Assembly: GCA_016713405.1 (NCBI GenBank)
Contig: JADJPF010000001.1
Location: 620,001-684,000 of the forward strand
Direction: 5' to 3'
Length of the DNA stretch: 64,000 nucleotides
Origin: Blastocatellia bacterium
GTDB lineage: Bacteria > Acidobacteriota > Blastocatellia > Chloracidobacteriales > JADJPF01
Below the pieces are notes generated by a model. It saw only the letters and a program-made list of their open reading frames with translations. It ran no database searches and was not told the origin of the DNA. The stretch's first letter is position 1. The number at the start of each line of letters is the position of its first letter. Position numbers and translations under genes: made by a program. Shown here in pieces: positions 48,038-57,206 of this stretch.

Positions 48038-48508
48038 TTATTTACTAGGGCTTAATAATTTTAATATTTCTTCAGCATGAATTTCAGGTTTTACTTTAGG
48101 AAATACTGCTGAGATAACCCCTTGTTCATTTATTAAATAAGTTACTCGATTTATTCCAAAGTATTTCTTTCCATACATTGTTTTTTCTCCCCAAACACCA
48201 TAGCTTGTAACTATGTCTTTGTCTGTGTCAGATAACAAAGTAAATGGAAGCTGATATTTATCACTAAAAGATTTATGGGATTTAATGCTATCAATGCTAA
48301 CACCAATTACTACAACATTTAGATCTTGAAATTGAGTAATTTGGTCACGAAAGGCACAAGCTTCTTTTGTGCAACCTGGAGTGTTATCTTTAGGATAAAA
48401 ATAAAAAATGATTTTTTTGCCTTCAAAGTCTGATAATGAAACTCGCTTGCCATTTTGGTCAAAAGTGCTAAATGTTGGTGCTTTGGCTCCTACTTCAAGT
48501 AGTGACAT
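48038..48508 (-). CDS. bcp: Peroxiredoxin, BCP/PrxQ type
   Basis: 156 residues, the normal length for the bacterioferritin comigratory protein class. The active site reads FYPKDNTPGCTKEACAFRDQ, with the peroxidatic Cys in TPGCT and a second Cys five residues on, as in E. coli BCP. LLSDTDKDIVTSYGVWGEK and NRVTYLINEQG complete the thioredoxin fold. It reduces hydrogen peroxide and lipid hydroperoxides in the cytoplasm using thioredoxin. It is followed on the same strand upstream by the Uma2-like gene; the pair may be co-transcribed. Confidence 0.93.
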   Translation of the reverse strand: MSLLEVGAKAPTFSTFDQNGKRVSLSDFEGKKIIFYFYPKDNTPGCTKEACAFRDQITQFQDLNVVVIGVSIDSIKSHKSFSDKYQLPFTLLSDTDKDIVTSYGVWGEKTMYGKKYFGINRVTYLINEQGVISAVFPKVKPEIHAEEILKLLSPSK

Positions 48509-48533
48509 GAAAACTCCTAAATTTATAAATTAA

Positions 48534-49277
48534 CTATAACTTACTGGGATCTATTCCTAGTTCGCGTAATTTAGCTGCTAATTTTTCAGCGCGTTGATGC
48601 TCCTTTTCAGCACGTTGATGTTCCTTTTCAGCGCGTTGATGTTCTTTTTTGACGCGTTTTTGTTCCTGTAATAATTTCTCTTCGGCTATTTGAGCAGTTT
48701 TAGTTGCTTGTTGCTGTTGTTCGCTCATTTCTATTGGGTCAAGGAACCGTTCACCATTTACATGGTAAATAGTGAAATCTTTACTGGTAAGCTCAAAACG
48801 AATACCTAAAAGCGGACTAGTCCAATTTTGAATAGGAACAATGGCTAATAACTTATCACCTGCACGCAACCACCCTTTTAAGTTATTATGTTGTGGGTCA
48901 TAAACATAATATTCCGAAACGCCATGACGCTGATAAAAAAGCAATTTTTCAGCCATTTCTTCTTTAGTGTTTGTGTAGGAAAGAATTTCAAAAACAACTT
49001 GAGGGGCAATATTATCTTCTTCCCATTGTTTGTAAGAACGACGTGGCCCTTTTGGACGGCCCAATGCTACTAACACATCTGGAGCAACACGCGTGTAAGG
49101 GTCACCTTTTACTGGATACCAAAATAAATCTCCAGCTACAAAATCATTTTTTAATTCTTTATCTAATCCCCATTTGATGATACTAATCCAATCAAATTGC
49201 AGGGTACTGTCAGCCATTGGTTTACCATCGCTTTCTGGGTAAAGTGGGTCAAAATCAAAATTAAGTGGACTACTCAT
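48534..49277 (-). CDS. Uma2 (DUF820) family protein with C-terminal coiled coil
   Basis: 247 residues. The N-terminal 180 residues match the Uma2/DUF820 restriction-endonuclease-like fold: VAGDLFWYPVKG, VAPDVLVALGRPKG, PQVVFEILSYTNTKEEMAEKLLFYQRHGVSEYYVYDP, with the D-(x)n-E-x-L residues of PD-(D/E)XK enzymes. The tail is a coiled coil with three perfect KEHQRAE heptads encoded by 21-base DNA repeats (48583-48645), ending KLRELGIDPSKL, a sequence very common in this family. The cellular role of these proteins is poorly known. AAAGGAAAAG precedes the ATG. Confidence 0.88.
   Translation of the reverse strand: MSSPLNFDFDPLYPESDGKPMADSTLQFDWISIIKWGLDKELKNDFVAGDLFWYPVKGDPYTRVAPDVLVALGRPKGPRRSYKQWEEDNIAPQVVFEILSYTNTKEEMAEKLLFYQRHGVSEYYVYDPQHNNLKGWLRAGDKLLAIVPIQNWTSPLLGIRFELTSKDFTIYHVNGERFLDPIEMSEQQQQATKTAQIAEEKLLQEQKRVKKEHQRAEKEHQRAEKEHQRAEKLAAKLRELGIDPSKL
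48583..48645 (-). repeat. 21-base tandem repeat encoding KEHQRAE heptads
   Basis: Three near-identical 21-base units (48583-48603, 48604-48624, 48625-48645) plus a degenerate fourth, inside the coiled-coil part of the Uma2-like gene. Length may vary between strains by slippage. Confidence 0.85.
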
Positions 49278-49517
49278 AAGCTTTTCCTTTTAGCGAATAG
49301 ATGGATTTTTTACTAAAAACCAACGAATTTTTAGATTAGAATTTATGGGAATTATAGGCAAAACATAACTAGTTTGCTAGCAGACTTAGCTTTTTAGGCT
49401 CTCTTTTCTTGCTACTATTGCTGGAGTAAGCCAAAATAGCTTAATAGTCATCTATAGTTATAATGTAGCCAAATTTTACTTAATTTTAAGAAAAGCTTTT
49501 AGTTAGGAGCAAGTAAG

Positions 49518-51983
49518 ATGTTAAGAGGGCGATTGCCTTTAATTGCTAAAGCAATAGCAATAGTAGTTTTTTTAGGTGTAACTACATTGCTTGGTATTCA
49601 GCTAGTAAAAAGAATGAATACCGTTACTCCTTCACGAGACAAAAAAATCAAACTAACCCAAAAAATCACCGCAGAATTTAATAATTTTAAGTATGATTAC
49701 CATGAAGGTCGTACTCGCTATCGTCTTACTGCTGCTAAAGATAAAGTTTTTAGTGATTCTCGTCATGAACTAGAGCAAGTTAAATTAGAGCTTTTTGATG
49801 AAGATGGAACGGTTTCAGGCCAAGTAACTTCAGATCTCTGTGATTATGATCAAACAAAAGCTGTTCTTAGATTTCAACAAAATGTAATCATCACTAGTAA
49901 AGATGGCTTAGAAGTAAAAACTGAAATACTAGATTATGATCAAACTACTGGTAATGCAGAGTCACCAGAAAAGGTAGAATTTAGTCGGGATCGCATTAGT
50001 GGTAATTGTGTAGGAATGATACTAGAGTCAAAGCCTAGTCGATTGGAAATGAAAGAAGCTGTTTATATAAAAGTTTTGCCTGCTAATGACAATGCTCAAT
50101 CTGTTAGTAAAGCAGTGGAAATAACAGGAGATTGGGCAGAATATACTAGCGATGATAGAGTAATTAATTTAGAAGGAAATGCCAAATTAGCTGAGCCAGA
50201 CCGATTTTTAAGCGCAGATTTAATAACAGCTTATTTAACAGAAGATAAGAAAATTGAATTAGTAGAAACATTTGGCGGAAGTCAGCTAAAAAGTGCGCGT
50301 GGGGACGATTTTAGTTTAAGCGCAGTTAATATGAATTTCTTTTTTGACGCAGCAGGTAAACTTGCTCAAGCAGAAGCTAGAGGAAATAGCCAATTAGAAA
50401 ACCGTCAAAAAGACTCTACCTTAAAAATAAATGCTACTGATATGGATTTTGCCTTTAATACAGCAGGAAAACTTTCTCAAGCAGAAACTCAGGGAGAAAG
50501 TCATTTTGAAAATCAATCAAAAACTGCCGATTTAAAAATTGATTCCGAAAATATGTACTTTTTCTTTGACGATCTAGGCAATTTATCCCGCGCCCAAGCA
50601 GTAAAAAATGTCCAAGCAGAAACTACTAATAAAGGGCCAGCTAGAACACTAACAGCTCATGAACTAATAGTTTCTACTATAACTAGCCCAGCAGGTAGCC
50701 AAGTAGATAAAATTAAAGCTATAGGAAATGTTTACTTAAAAGTTGATGCAGTTGAACCAACTAAAGAAGTCCCTAACCCTACTAAAAAAGAACTAAAATC
50801 CAATGAAGCCGAAGTCTTTTATTATCCTGGAGGACAATTTTTACGCCTAGCCCAAGCCTTAGGACAAGCTAGCGTTACTATCACACCAATAAAAGAAATT
50901 CCTGGTGCTGAAAAACGTTTGATGACAGCAGAACAAATGGAATTAGCTTTTTTTGAGTCAGATAATGCTGTACGTGAACTAAATGCTCAAGGGAAAGTTA
51001 AATTGGAAATAGAGACTATTTCTAAAGAACCGCTACCAAAACGTATTAGCGAGAGCGACAAGGCTAAAGCTAATTTTGAGAGAACTAGCGGCGAACTTCT
51101 TCAAGCACTACAAGAAGGTAACTTTAAGTATCAAGAAGGTAGTCGCAATGCTTTAGCAGAAAAAGCTAAGTATGATAGTATAAAAAAAGTAATAGAGCTT
51201 AGAGAAGGTAAAGTAATGGTTTGGGATGAACAAGCACGAACACAAGCAGATGAAATAGACCTTTGGACAGAAAAGCAGGAAAGTTTTGCTCGTGGAAAGG
51301 TTCGCTCAACTTATTACAGTCCATCAACAACAGGACAAGCAACACCTTTTCGTAATATGAAAGCACCAGTATTTATTACATCAAAAGATTTACATATTTT
51401 TAATGCACGTGGAGAAGCAATTTATACAGGGGATGCAAGAGCCTGGCAGGATGATAATTTTGTTAGAGCAGAAAAATTAGAACTTTTTCGAGATGAGCGC
51501 AAGATGTTAGCTACAGGTAAAGTTTCTTCTGCTTTATATCAAACAAGAAAAAGTGCTGTTGAGGGGAAAAATAACCAGCAAATTGTGCCAATTTTCGCTA
51601 CTTCTGATGCAATGAACTATTTAGACAAAGAGCGTTTTGCAATGTATCAGGGTTCAGTAAAAATTAAACAGGGCAATGAAATGTTAGAAGCAGCACAAGT
51701 AAAAATTTTCCTAGAATCAGAAATAAATGAGCTAAAACGTTTAGAAGCTTTTGAAAAAGTTGTTCTAACACAACCTGGTAGACGTGGTGAAGGGGATGAA
51801 GCGGAATATACTGCTCAAGACCAAAAAACTATCTTAACCGGAAATATGGCAAGGGTGGTATCAGATTTGCAAGGGACAATAACAGGTCGTAGATTGACTT
51901 TGATGGGGGGCGATGATAGAATCTTCGTCGATGACCAACGAGGCACACGACGAGTCAGATCAACCCACGAAGTTCAACGTTGA
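49518..51983 (+). CDS. LptC-LptA (OstA)-like LPS transport protein
   Basis: 821 residues. One N-terminal membrane helix (LIAKAIAIVVFLGVTTLLGIQLV) anchors the protein. An LptC-like beta-jellyroll follows (FNNFKYDYHEGRTRYRLTA, LEQVKLELFDEDG, LEVKTEILDYDQTTG), then many OstA/LptA-type strands repeated to the end (AKLAEPDRFLSADLITAYL, YLDKERFAMYQGSVKIKQGNEMLEAAQVKIFL, DEAEYTAQDQKTILTGN). This is far longer than LptC or LptA alone and looks like both fused with extra jellyroll repeats, so it may span most of the periplasm. It precedes lptB, as in the classical lptC-lptA-lptB-rpoN order. GGAGCAAG precedes the ATG. Confidence 0.87.
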   Translation: MLRGRLPLIAKAIAIVVFLGVTTLLGIQLVKRMNTVTPSRDKKIKLTQKITAEFNNFKYDYHEGRTRYRLTAAKDKVFSDSRHELEQVKLELFDEDGTVSGQVTSDLCDYDQTKAVLRFQQNVIITSKDGLEVKTEILDYDQTTGNAESPEKVEFSRDRISGNCVGMILESKPSRLEMKEAVYIKVLPANDNAQSVSKAVEITGDWAEYTSDDRVINLEGNAKLAEPDRFLSADLITAYLTEDKKIELVETFGGSQLKSARGDDFSLSAVNMNFFFDAAGKLAQAEARGNSQLENRQKDSTLKINATDMDFAFNTAGKLSQAETQGESHFENQSKTADLKIDSENMYFFFDDLGNLSRAQAVKNVQAETTNKGPARTLTAHELIVSTITSPAGSQVDKIKAIGNVYLKVDAVEPTKEVPNPTKKELKSNEAEVFYYPGGQFLRLAQALGQASVTITPIKEIPGAEKRLMTAEQMELAFFESDNAVRELNAQGKVKLEIETISKEPLPKRISESDKAKANFERTSGELLQALQEGNFKYQEGSRNALAEKAKYDSIKKVIELREGKVMVWDEQARTQADEIDLWTEKQESFARGKVRSTYYSPSTTGQATPFRNMKAPVFITSKDLHIFNARGEAIYTGDARAWQDDNFVRAEKLELFRDERKMLATGKVSSALYQTRKSAVEGKNNQQIVPIFATSDAMNYLDKERFAMYQGSVKIKQGNEMLEAAQVKIFLESEINELKRLEAFEKVVLTQPGRRGEGDEAEYTAQDQKTILTGNMARVVSDLQGTITGRRLTLMGGDDRIFVDDQRGTRRVRSTHEVQR

Positions 51984-51998
51984 AGCACAAAAGTTCTA

Positions 51999-52913
51999 AT
52001 GAGGAGTAAAGAAGCTGCTGTGGGAAAAAAAACTAAAAAACTTAACGTTGAGATAGAAACGCTGGGAAACAAAGCTAGTGAAATTAGCCTAGAACAAGTA
52101 TCTGCCGTCAACAACCTAATAGAGGTTGAGTCTTTAACAATTCCTCGTCAACTGCCGAGAGAAATTACCAGTAAAACCCCAGATAAAGGGCCAGAATTTT
52201 TGCGTGCGGAAGGATTAAAAAAGTCCTATCGGGGCAGATGTGTTGTTAATGACGTTGCAATAGAGGTAAAACGCGGGGAAATAGTAGGACTACTAGGCCC
52301 AAATGGTGCTGGCAAAACTACTAGTTTTTATATGATTGTTGGTTTAGAAAAGCCTGATGCTGGACATATTGACTTAGGTGGTGGAGATATAACTAATTTG
52401 CCAATGTATTTAAGGGCAAGACGCGGTATTTCATATCTACCACAAGAGGCTTCAATATTTCGTAAACTAACTGTAGAAAAAAATATTTTAGCTATTTTAG
52501 AAACATTAGAACTTTCTTGGCGAGAACGCCAAGAACAACTAGAAAAGTTACTTGAAGAATTAGATATTGCTCATGTACGCCATACAAAAGGATATGCGTT
52601 ATCTGGTGGAGAGCGACGACGTACAGAAATAGCTCGTTGTTTAACCTTAAAACCTTATTTTATTCTTTTAGACGAGCCTTTTGCAGGTATTGATCCAATT
52701 GCAGTACTGGATATTCAGAAAATTGTTAATCGCTTAAAAGCTAGTGGTATAGGTGTTTTAATTACAGATCATAATGTACGTGAAACATTAGCAATCACTG
52801 ATAGAGCTTATATTATTAACAATGGGTCAATCTTTCGAGCAGGTACACCTGAGGAACTTACTTCAGATAAAGAGGTAAGACGGGTTTACCTAGGAGAGAA
52901 CTTTAGGATGTAG
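51999..52913 (+). CDS. lptB: LPS export ABC transporter ATP-binding protein LptB
   Basis: 304 residues: Walker A GPNGAGKTT, Q-loop YLPQEASIF, signature LSGGERRRTEIARCL, Walker B ILLDEPFAGIDP and the H-switch TDHNVRET, all in the LptB-specific form. The C-terminal end VRRVYLGENFRM is the classical LptB ending. An N-terminal extension of about 67 Lys/Glu-rich residues precedes the ABC domain; LptB is normally about 240 residues, so the actual start could be internal, although AATGAGGAG lies close to the chosen ATG. It powers LPS extraction by LptFG (not in this window) and starts 15 bases after the LptC/A gene. Confidence 0.95.
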   Translation: MRSKEAAVGKKTKKLNVEIETLGNKASEISLEQVSAVNNLIEVESLTIPRQLPREITSKTPDKGPEFLRAEGLKKSYRGRCVVNDVAIEVKRGEIVGLLGPNGAGKTTSFYMIVGLEKPDAGHIDLGGGDITNLPMYLRARRGISYLPQEASIFRKLTVEKNILAILETLELSWRERQEQLEKLLEELDIAHVRHTKGYALSGGERRRTEIARCLTLKPYFILLDEPFAGIDPIAVLDIQKIVNRLKASGIGVLITDHNVRETLAITDRAYIINNGSIFRAGTPEELTSDKEVRRVYLGENFRM

Positions 52914-52988
52914 TTAAGTTGCTAACAGTAGTTTCTGTTAGTTAAGGTAAAAATAGATTTAAGTTCTAAACTCCAAGAGTATTCTACT

Positions 52989-54533
52989 ATGTCAATTAAG
53001 CCAAATTTAAGCACAAGTCTTAGACAACAATTAGTATTAACGCCGCAAATGAGGCAACGAATAGAATTGTTAGGAATGACAACTCTAGAAATGCAAGATC
53101 TTGTTCAAACGGAAATACTAGAAAACCCTGTACTTGAAATAGATGAAACTGGCCCTGGAGAAACTGTAGAGTCAATCTCTACTATGGATGAATCATTATA
53201 TGCAGCAGAAAATAATGCTGCTCCAGAAATAGTTCCTAGCGAACGTTCAACAATGACTGAGTCAATGACTGAATCCATAGAAAGTAAAACAACTAACCAA
53301 GAAAATAACTATGAAGAGGTAGACACAGACACAGATGTTAATCCAGATTCTTTTCAAGAAATAGATTTTGGTAGCACTTTTGAAGAATATTTAGACCCTG
53401 GCTATAAGACTTATGAACATGAGGAGCGAGAGCGTCCGTCTTTTGAGAATATGCTTACTCGCCCAATGACTTTATCTGAACATTTGCTTTGGCAGTTAAA
53501 TATGTCTGGACTTTCTGGACAAAGCCGAGAAGCTGCTGAAGCTATAATTGGTAATCTTAATGATGATGGTTATTTAGACGCAACATTACCAGAAATTATG
53601 GAAATGGGCGATTGGTCTTTAGATATTGTAGAAAAAGCACGTCGTACTGTACAAACTTTTGAGCCTGTAGGCGTTGGATCATTAGATAGGAAAGAATGTT
53701 TATTAGTACAATTAGAACAAATGGGTTGTGCTAGCCGACTAGCAACAAAGCTTGTTACTGGTTATTTAGACCGTTTACAACCTTATCGCTTGCTTGATTT
53801 AGCTAAAGAGTTAAATATTACCTTAGACCAATTAAAAGCTGAGTTAGAAGTAATTCGCAAGCTAGATCCATATCCTGGACGTAAGTATGCAATAAAAAAT
53901 ACTCAATATATTGAGCCAGAAGTTTATATTGAAAAAATAGATGATGAATACTATATACATTTTAATGATGATGGAATGCCTCAACTACGGATAAATTCAA
54001 CTTATCGACGGATGTTAGAGGCTGGTGAAACTAGCAAAGAGACAAGAGATTATATAAAAAATCGGTTTCGTTCCGCAGTAGATTTACTAAAAAACATTGA
54101 ACATCGCCGGCAAACCATTTATAAAGTATGTGAGTCAATTGTAAGAAGACAACGAGAGTTTTTAGATTATGGTACTCAACATATTAGGCCAATGATGCTA
54201 AAAGATGTTGCTGAAGATATAGAAATGCACCTTTCCACAGTTTCACGTGTTGTTAATGGTAAATATGCTCATACCCCTCAAGGAGTAATTGAGCTAAGAA
54301 GATTTTTTACCGAAGGAATGACTAACGATGATGGAGAGGAAGTTTCTACTAGAGTAATTAAATTACAGATTAAAAAAATGATAGAAATGGAAGATGCACG
54401 TAACCCTTTAACAGATGAAGAGATTGCAGAACGCTTGGCTAAAGAGGGGATGAAGATGTCCCGGCGCACAGTTGCTAAGTATAGGGATCAGATGAATATT
54501 GCGGGTTCACGTGAAAGGCGTATTGTTGGATAA
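52989..54533 (+). CDS. rpoN: RNA polymerase sigma-54 factor
   Basis: 514 residues. Region I (LRQQLVLTPQMRQRIELLGMTTLEMQDLV) is the Gln/Leu-rich activator-interacting part, followed by an acidic region II, the core-binding region, the helix-turn-helix (LKDVAEDIEMHLSTVSRVVNGKYAHTPQG) and the RpoN box RRTVAKYRDQMNI near the end. It directs transcription from -24/-12 promoters with AAA+ activators, such as the NtrC-type protein encoded at 40678-42061. It follows lptB by 75 bases and is probably in the same operon. Confidence 0.97.
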   Translation: MSIKPNLSTSLRQQLVLTPQMRQRIELLGMTTLEMQDLVQTEILENPVLEIDETGPGETVESISTMDESLYAAENNAAPEIVPSERSTMTESMTESIESKTTNQENNYEEVDTDTDVNPDSFQEIDFGSTFEEYLDPGYKTYEHEERERPSFENMLTRPMTLSEHLLWQLNMSGLSGQSREAAEAIIGNLNDDGYLDATLPEIMEMGDWSLDIVEKARRTVQTFEPVGVGSLDRKECLLVQLEQMGCASRLATKLVTGYLDRLQPYRLLDLAKELNITLDQLKAELEVIRKLDPYPGRKYAIKNTQYIEPEVYIEKIDDEYYIHFNDDGMPQLRINSTYRRMLEAGETSKETRDYIKNRFRSAVDLLKNIEHRRQTIYKVCESIVRRQREFLDYGTQHIRPMMLKDVAEDIEMHLSTVSRVVNGKYAHTPQGVIELRRFFTEGMTNDDGEEVSTRVIKLQIKKMIEMEDARNPLTDEEIAERLAKEGMKMSRRTVAKYRDQMNIAGSRERRIVG

Positions 54534-54605
54534 GTATTTAGGTCTTTAATTTTATTTTTAGGAGGCAGTTATATAACTTATTTTAGGTTATATGCTGAAA
54601 AAACT

Positions 54606-55148
54606 ATGAGAGTTGAGTTCACAGGGCGACATGTAGATATTACAGAAGCAATAAAAAAACATACCAAAGAGCAATTAGAGAAAATCGAGAAAGTTTTTGA
54701 TTTTGAAAAAGCAGGAAAAGCACATATTATCCTAGAAGTAGAAAAACATCGTCATCAAGCAGAAATTATCTTTCGTTGGCGCGATCAAGAGCTAACTGTA
54801 CAGGCAGAAACTGAGGATATGTATACAGCTATTTCTCAAGCTGCTGATAAATTAGAAAGACAAGCTTTAAGATTAAAAGAGAAAAAAACCGATCAAAAAC
54901 GCCACTCACCAAGTACTGTAGCAGTAATTGGTGTTCCAGAGCTTGCAGCAGAAGAAGCAACAAACACCAATGAACCAAGGATTGTGCGCTCTGAACGCTA
55001 TGCTACTAAGCCTATGAGAGCAGAAGAAGCAATGCAAGAATTAAGGATTTCAGAGGACTATTTTTTAGTTTTTAGAAATGCAGAAACAGATGGCGTTGCT
55101 GTAATTTATAAACGTAATGATGGAAATTTTGGATTAATTGAGCCTTAG
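54606..55148 (+). CDS. hpf: Ribosome hibernation promoting factor, long form
   Basis: 180 residues. The N-terminal S30AE domain reads VEFTGRHVDITEAIKKHTKEQLEKIEKVF, followed by a linker and the C-terminal dimerisation domain (RIVRSERYATKPMRAEEAMQELRISEDYFLVFRNAETDGVAVIYKRNDGNFGLIEP is the region). The two-domain length shows the long HPF that dimerises 70S ribosomes directly. It lies 72 bases after rpoN, the common arrangement. TAGGAGGCAG occurs about 40 bases upstream of the ATG. A terminator-like stem follows. Confidence 0.95.
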   Translation: MRVEFTGRHVDITEAIKKHTKEQLEKIEKVFDFEKAGKAHIILEVEKHRHQAEIIFRWRDQELTVQAETEDMYTAISQAADKLERQALRLKEKKTDQKRHSPSTVAVIGVPELAAEEATNTNEPRIVRSERYATKPMRAEEAMQELRISEDYFLVFRNAETDGVAVIYKRNDGNFGLIEP

Positions 55149-55153
55149 TTTTT

Positions 55154-55186
55154 TTGGCCCTGAGATTTATTAAATCTTAGGGCCAA
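55154..55186 (+). terminator. Stem-loop after hpf
   Basis: TTGGCCCTGAGATTTA (55154-55169) pairs with TAAATCTTAGGGCCAA (55171-55186), with one G-T pair. No strong T-run follows, so part of the transcription may continue into hprK. Confidence 0.6.
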
Positions 55187-55211
55187 CCCTACTTATTATC
55201 TTTTTATCTTT

Positions 55212-56177
55212 ATGAACACACCAATAAAACCAAGTATTAGCGTTTATCAAATTCTAAAAGAAGCCATTAATTATCTTGACTTACGCATACTTGCTGGTGA
55301 TTCTGGATTAAATCGAGAAATAAATGTCTGCTACCTTCAACGCCTAGGACTTGCTCTTGCTCAGAGAGGTAATTCCCTAGACTATGGGCGAATTCAAGTT
55401 TTAGGTAAAAGTGAACATACATTTTTAACGCAACTTACTTCAGAAGAACGATTTAAGATATTTTCTAATCTACCATTAAAAAATCTATCAGTTATTCTAT
55501 TAACTAGGGACTTGGATGCTCCAAAAGAGTTAATTATCCTAGCAGAAGAAGCCAAACTTCCAGTTTTAGTCACCTCAGAAATTAGCTCTATTGCTACAGC
55601 TAAACTAACAGAATTTCTACAGGAAAAACTTTCTCCCTTAGTTATATTACATGGTGTAATGATAGATATGTTTGGAATGGGAATACTTCTGCAAGGTGAA
55701 AGTGGTGTAGGTAAAAGTGAATGTGCTTTAGATTTAATTACTCGAGGACATCGCCTTGTATCAGATGATGTTGTAGAAGTACGTAGAATAGGGTCGGATA
55801 AACTTGTTTGTAATGCACCTACTATGGTTCAAGACCATATGGAAATAAGAGGGTTAGGAATATTAAATATTAAAAACTTATTTGGTTTTTCTTCCATCTC
55901 CTTAAGTCAAAGGCTAAGCTTAATTATTAAGCTAGAGCGTTGGGAACAACATAAATTTTATGACCGAATAGGTTTAGAAGAAGAATTTAATGAAATTTTA
56001 GAGTTACATATCCCTCTAATTAGACTGCCAGTAACTTTTGGGCGTAATGTTTCTACCTTAGTAGAAGTGGCAGTACGAAATCATTTACTAAAACTTCGAG
56101 GGATAAATGCAGTGCAAGAGTTTACTAATCGTCATGCTGCTGCTTTAGGAATAAAACCTAGTAGACAAGAAAAATAG
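55212..56177 (+). CDS. hprK: HPr kinase/phosphorylase
   Basis: 321 residues. The N-terminal domain (ISVYQILKEAINYLDLRILAGDSGLNREI) is followed by the catalytic domain with GMGILLQGESGVGKSECALDLITRGHRLVSDDVVEV, the HprK-type P-loop, and the C-terminal signature EIRGLGILNIKNLFG and LPVTFGRNVSTLVEVAVRNHLLK. In Firmicutes it phosphorylates Ser46 of HPr; in Gram-negative bacteria with this gene order it controls an incomplete PTS. No HPr or EI gene is in the window. The stop is three bases before the rapZ ATG. Confidence 0.96.
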   Translation: MNTPIKPSISVYQILKEAINYLDLRILAGDSGLNREINVCYLQRLGLALAQRGNSLDYGRIQVLGKSEHTFLTQLTSEERFKIFSNLPLKNLSVILLTRDLDAPKELIILAEEAKLPVLVTSEISSIATAKLTEFLQEKLSPLVILHGVMIDMFGMGILLQGESGVGKSECALDLITRGHRLVSDDVVEVRRIGSDKLVCNAPTMVQDHMEIRGLGILNIKNLFGFSSISLSQRLSLIIKLERWEQHKFYDRIGLEEEFNEILELHIPLIRLPVTFGRNVSTLVEVAVRNHLLKLRGINAVQEFTNRHAAALGIKPSRQEK

Positions 56178-56180
56178 CTT

Positions 56181-57049
56181 ATGAGTTTGCAAATAATTAT
56201 TATTACTGGTTTAAGTGGCTCAGGTAAACATACTACAATAAAAGCTTTTGAAGATTTAGGGTATTTTTGTGTTGATAATTTGCCTGTTGCTTTAATACCT
56301 ACTTTTATTGAACTATGCCGACGTACTAAAGAAAATATTACTCAAGCCGCTTTAGTAATAGATAGCCGAGAGCGACATTTCTTAACAGAATTTCCTCCAA
56401 TATATGAACAGTTACAACATAAAACAGATTTAGAAATTAGTATGGTTTTTTTAGAAGCAAGTGATGAAACCTTGCAACGCCGCTTTTCAGAAACTCGCCG
56501 ACCACATCCTTTAGTAGAAAGTTTTGATAACCTATTAGAATCAATTCGTACAGAAAAAAAATTACTTGCCCCCATTCGGGATCTAGCCGATATTATTGTT
56601 GATACCTCTGAGCATACTGTTCATACTTTACGGCAATATTTTGTAGATGAATTTGCTACAAATACAGGTTCATTAAATATGAACTTAACTATAATGAGTT
56701 TTGGGTTTAAGATGGTATGCCTTTAGCGTTAGACTTACTTTTTGATGTAAGATTTTTACCTAATCCACATTTTGTGCCAGATCTAAGACCATTAACCGGG
56801 CGCAATACAGAAGTCATTGATTATATGCTAACTTTCCCAGAAGTTACTGAAACAATAGATCGTTTTAGTGATTTGCTAGAATTTCTTGTTCCACGTTATC
56901 AACGGGAAGGACGTAGCTATTTAACTATTGGCATTGGTTGCACTGGAGGCCAACACCGTTCTGTAATGATTGCAGAAACTCTTTGTGAACGCCTACGCAA
57001 AAGCGGCTATAAAGCACGTGCTACACATAGAGATGTAGGTAAACGCTAA
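56181..57049 (+). CDS. rapZ: RNase adapter RapZ, frameshifted once
   Basis: Frames 56181-56726 and 56717-57049 join when one base is added at about 56712 (AAG then ATGGT should read AAG TAT GGT), restoring MSFGFKYGMPLALDLLFDVRFLPNP, the conserved centre of the family; length 290. The P-loop reads GLSGSGKHTT, and EDLGYFCVDNLP and the C-terminal GCTGGQHRSVMIAE are typical. In E. coli RapZ guides RNase E to the GlmZ sRNA. In other phyla the role is less clear. The break in a core gene, at one base, again suggests a consensus error. Confidence 0.94.
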
Positions 57050-57071
57050 TGTGTCAATGCTTATAAGACAG

Positions 57072-57093
57072 TTTTTTGGAGGCAGCCAAAAAA
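57072..57093 (+). terminator. Small hairpin after rapZ
   Basis: TTTTTTGG (57072-57079) and CCAAAAAA (57086-57093) enclose AGGCAG. It lies 22 bases after rapZ; because the U-run is in the stem, its action as a terminator is uncertain. Confidence 0.35.
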
Positions 57094-57206
57094 TAGTCCC
57101 AAGTGTTTCTAAAAAGTGGAAGAAATAGTATTAAGAACTTTAGCTAAAAATCCTAAAGATCCCCCAAAGCTAACCAATTAGCTAATTAGCTATAAATACT
57201 TAGTTT

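Noticed and set aside
48583..48645. 21-base repeats as a regulatory or CRISPR-like array
   Set aside because: They are in frame and encode coiled-coil heptads of the Uma2-like protein.
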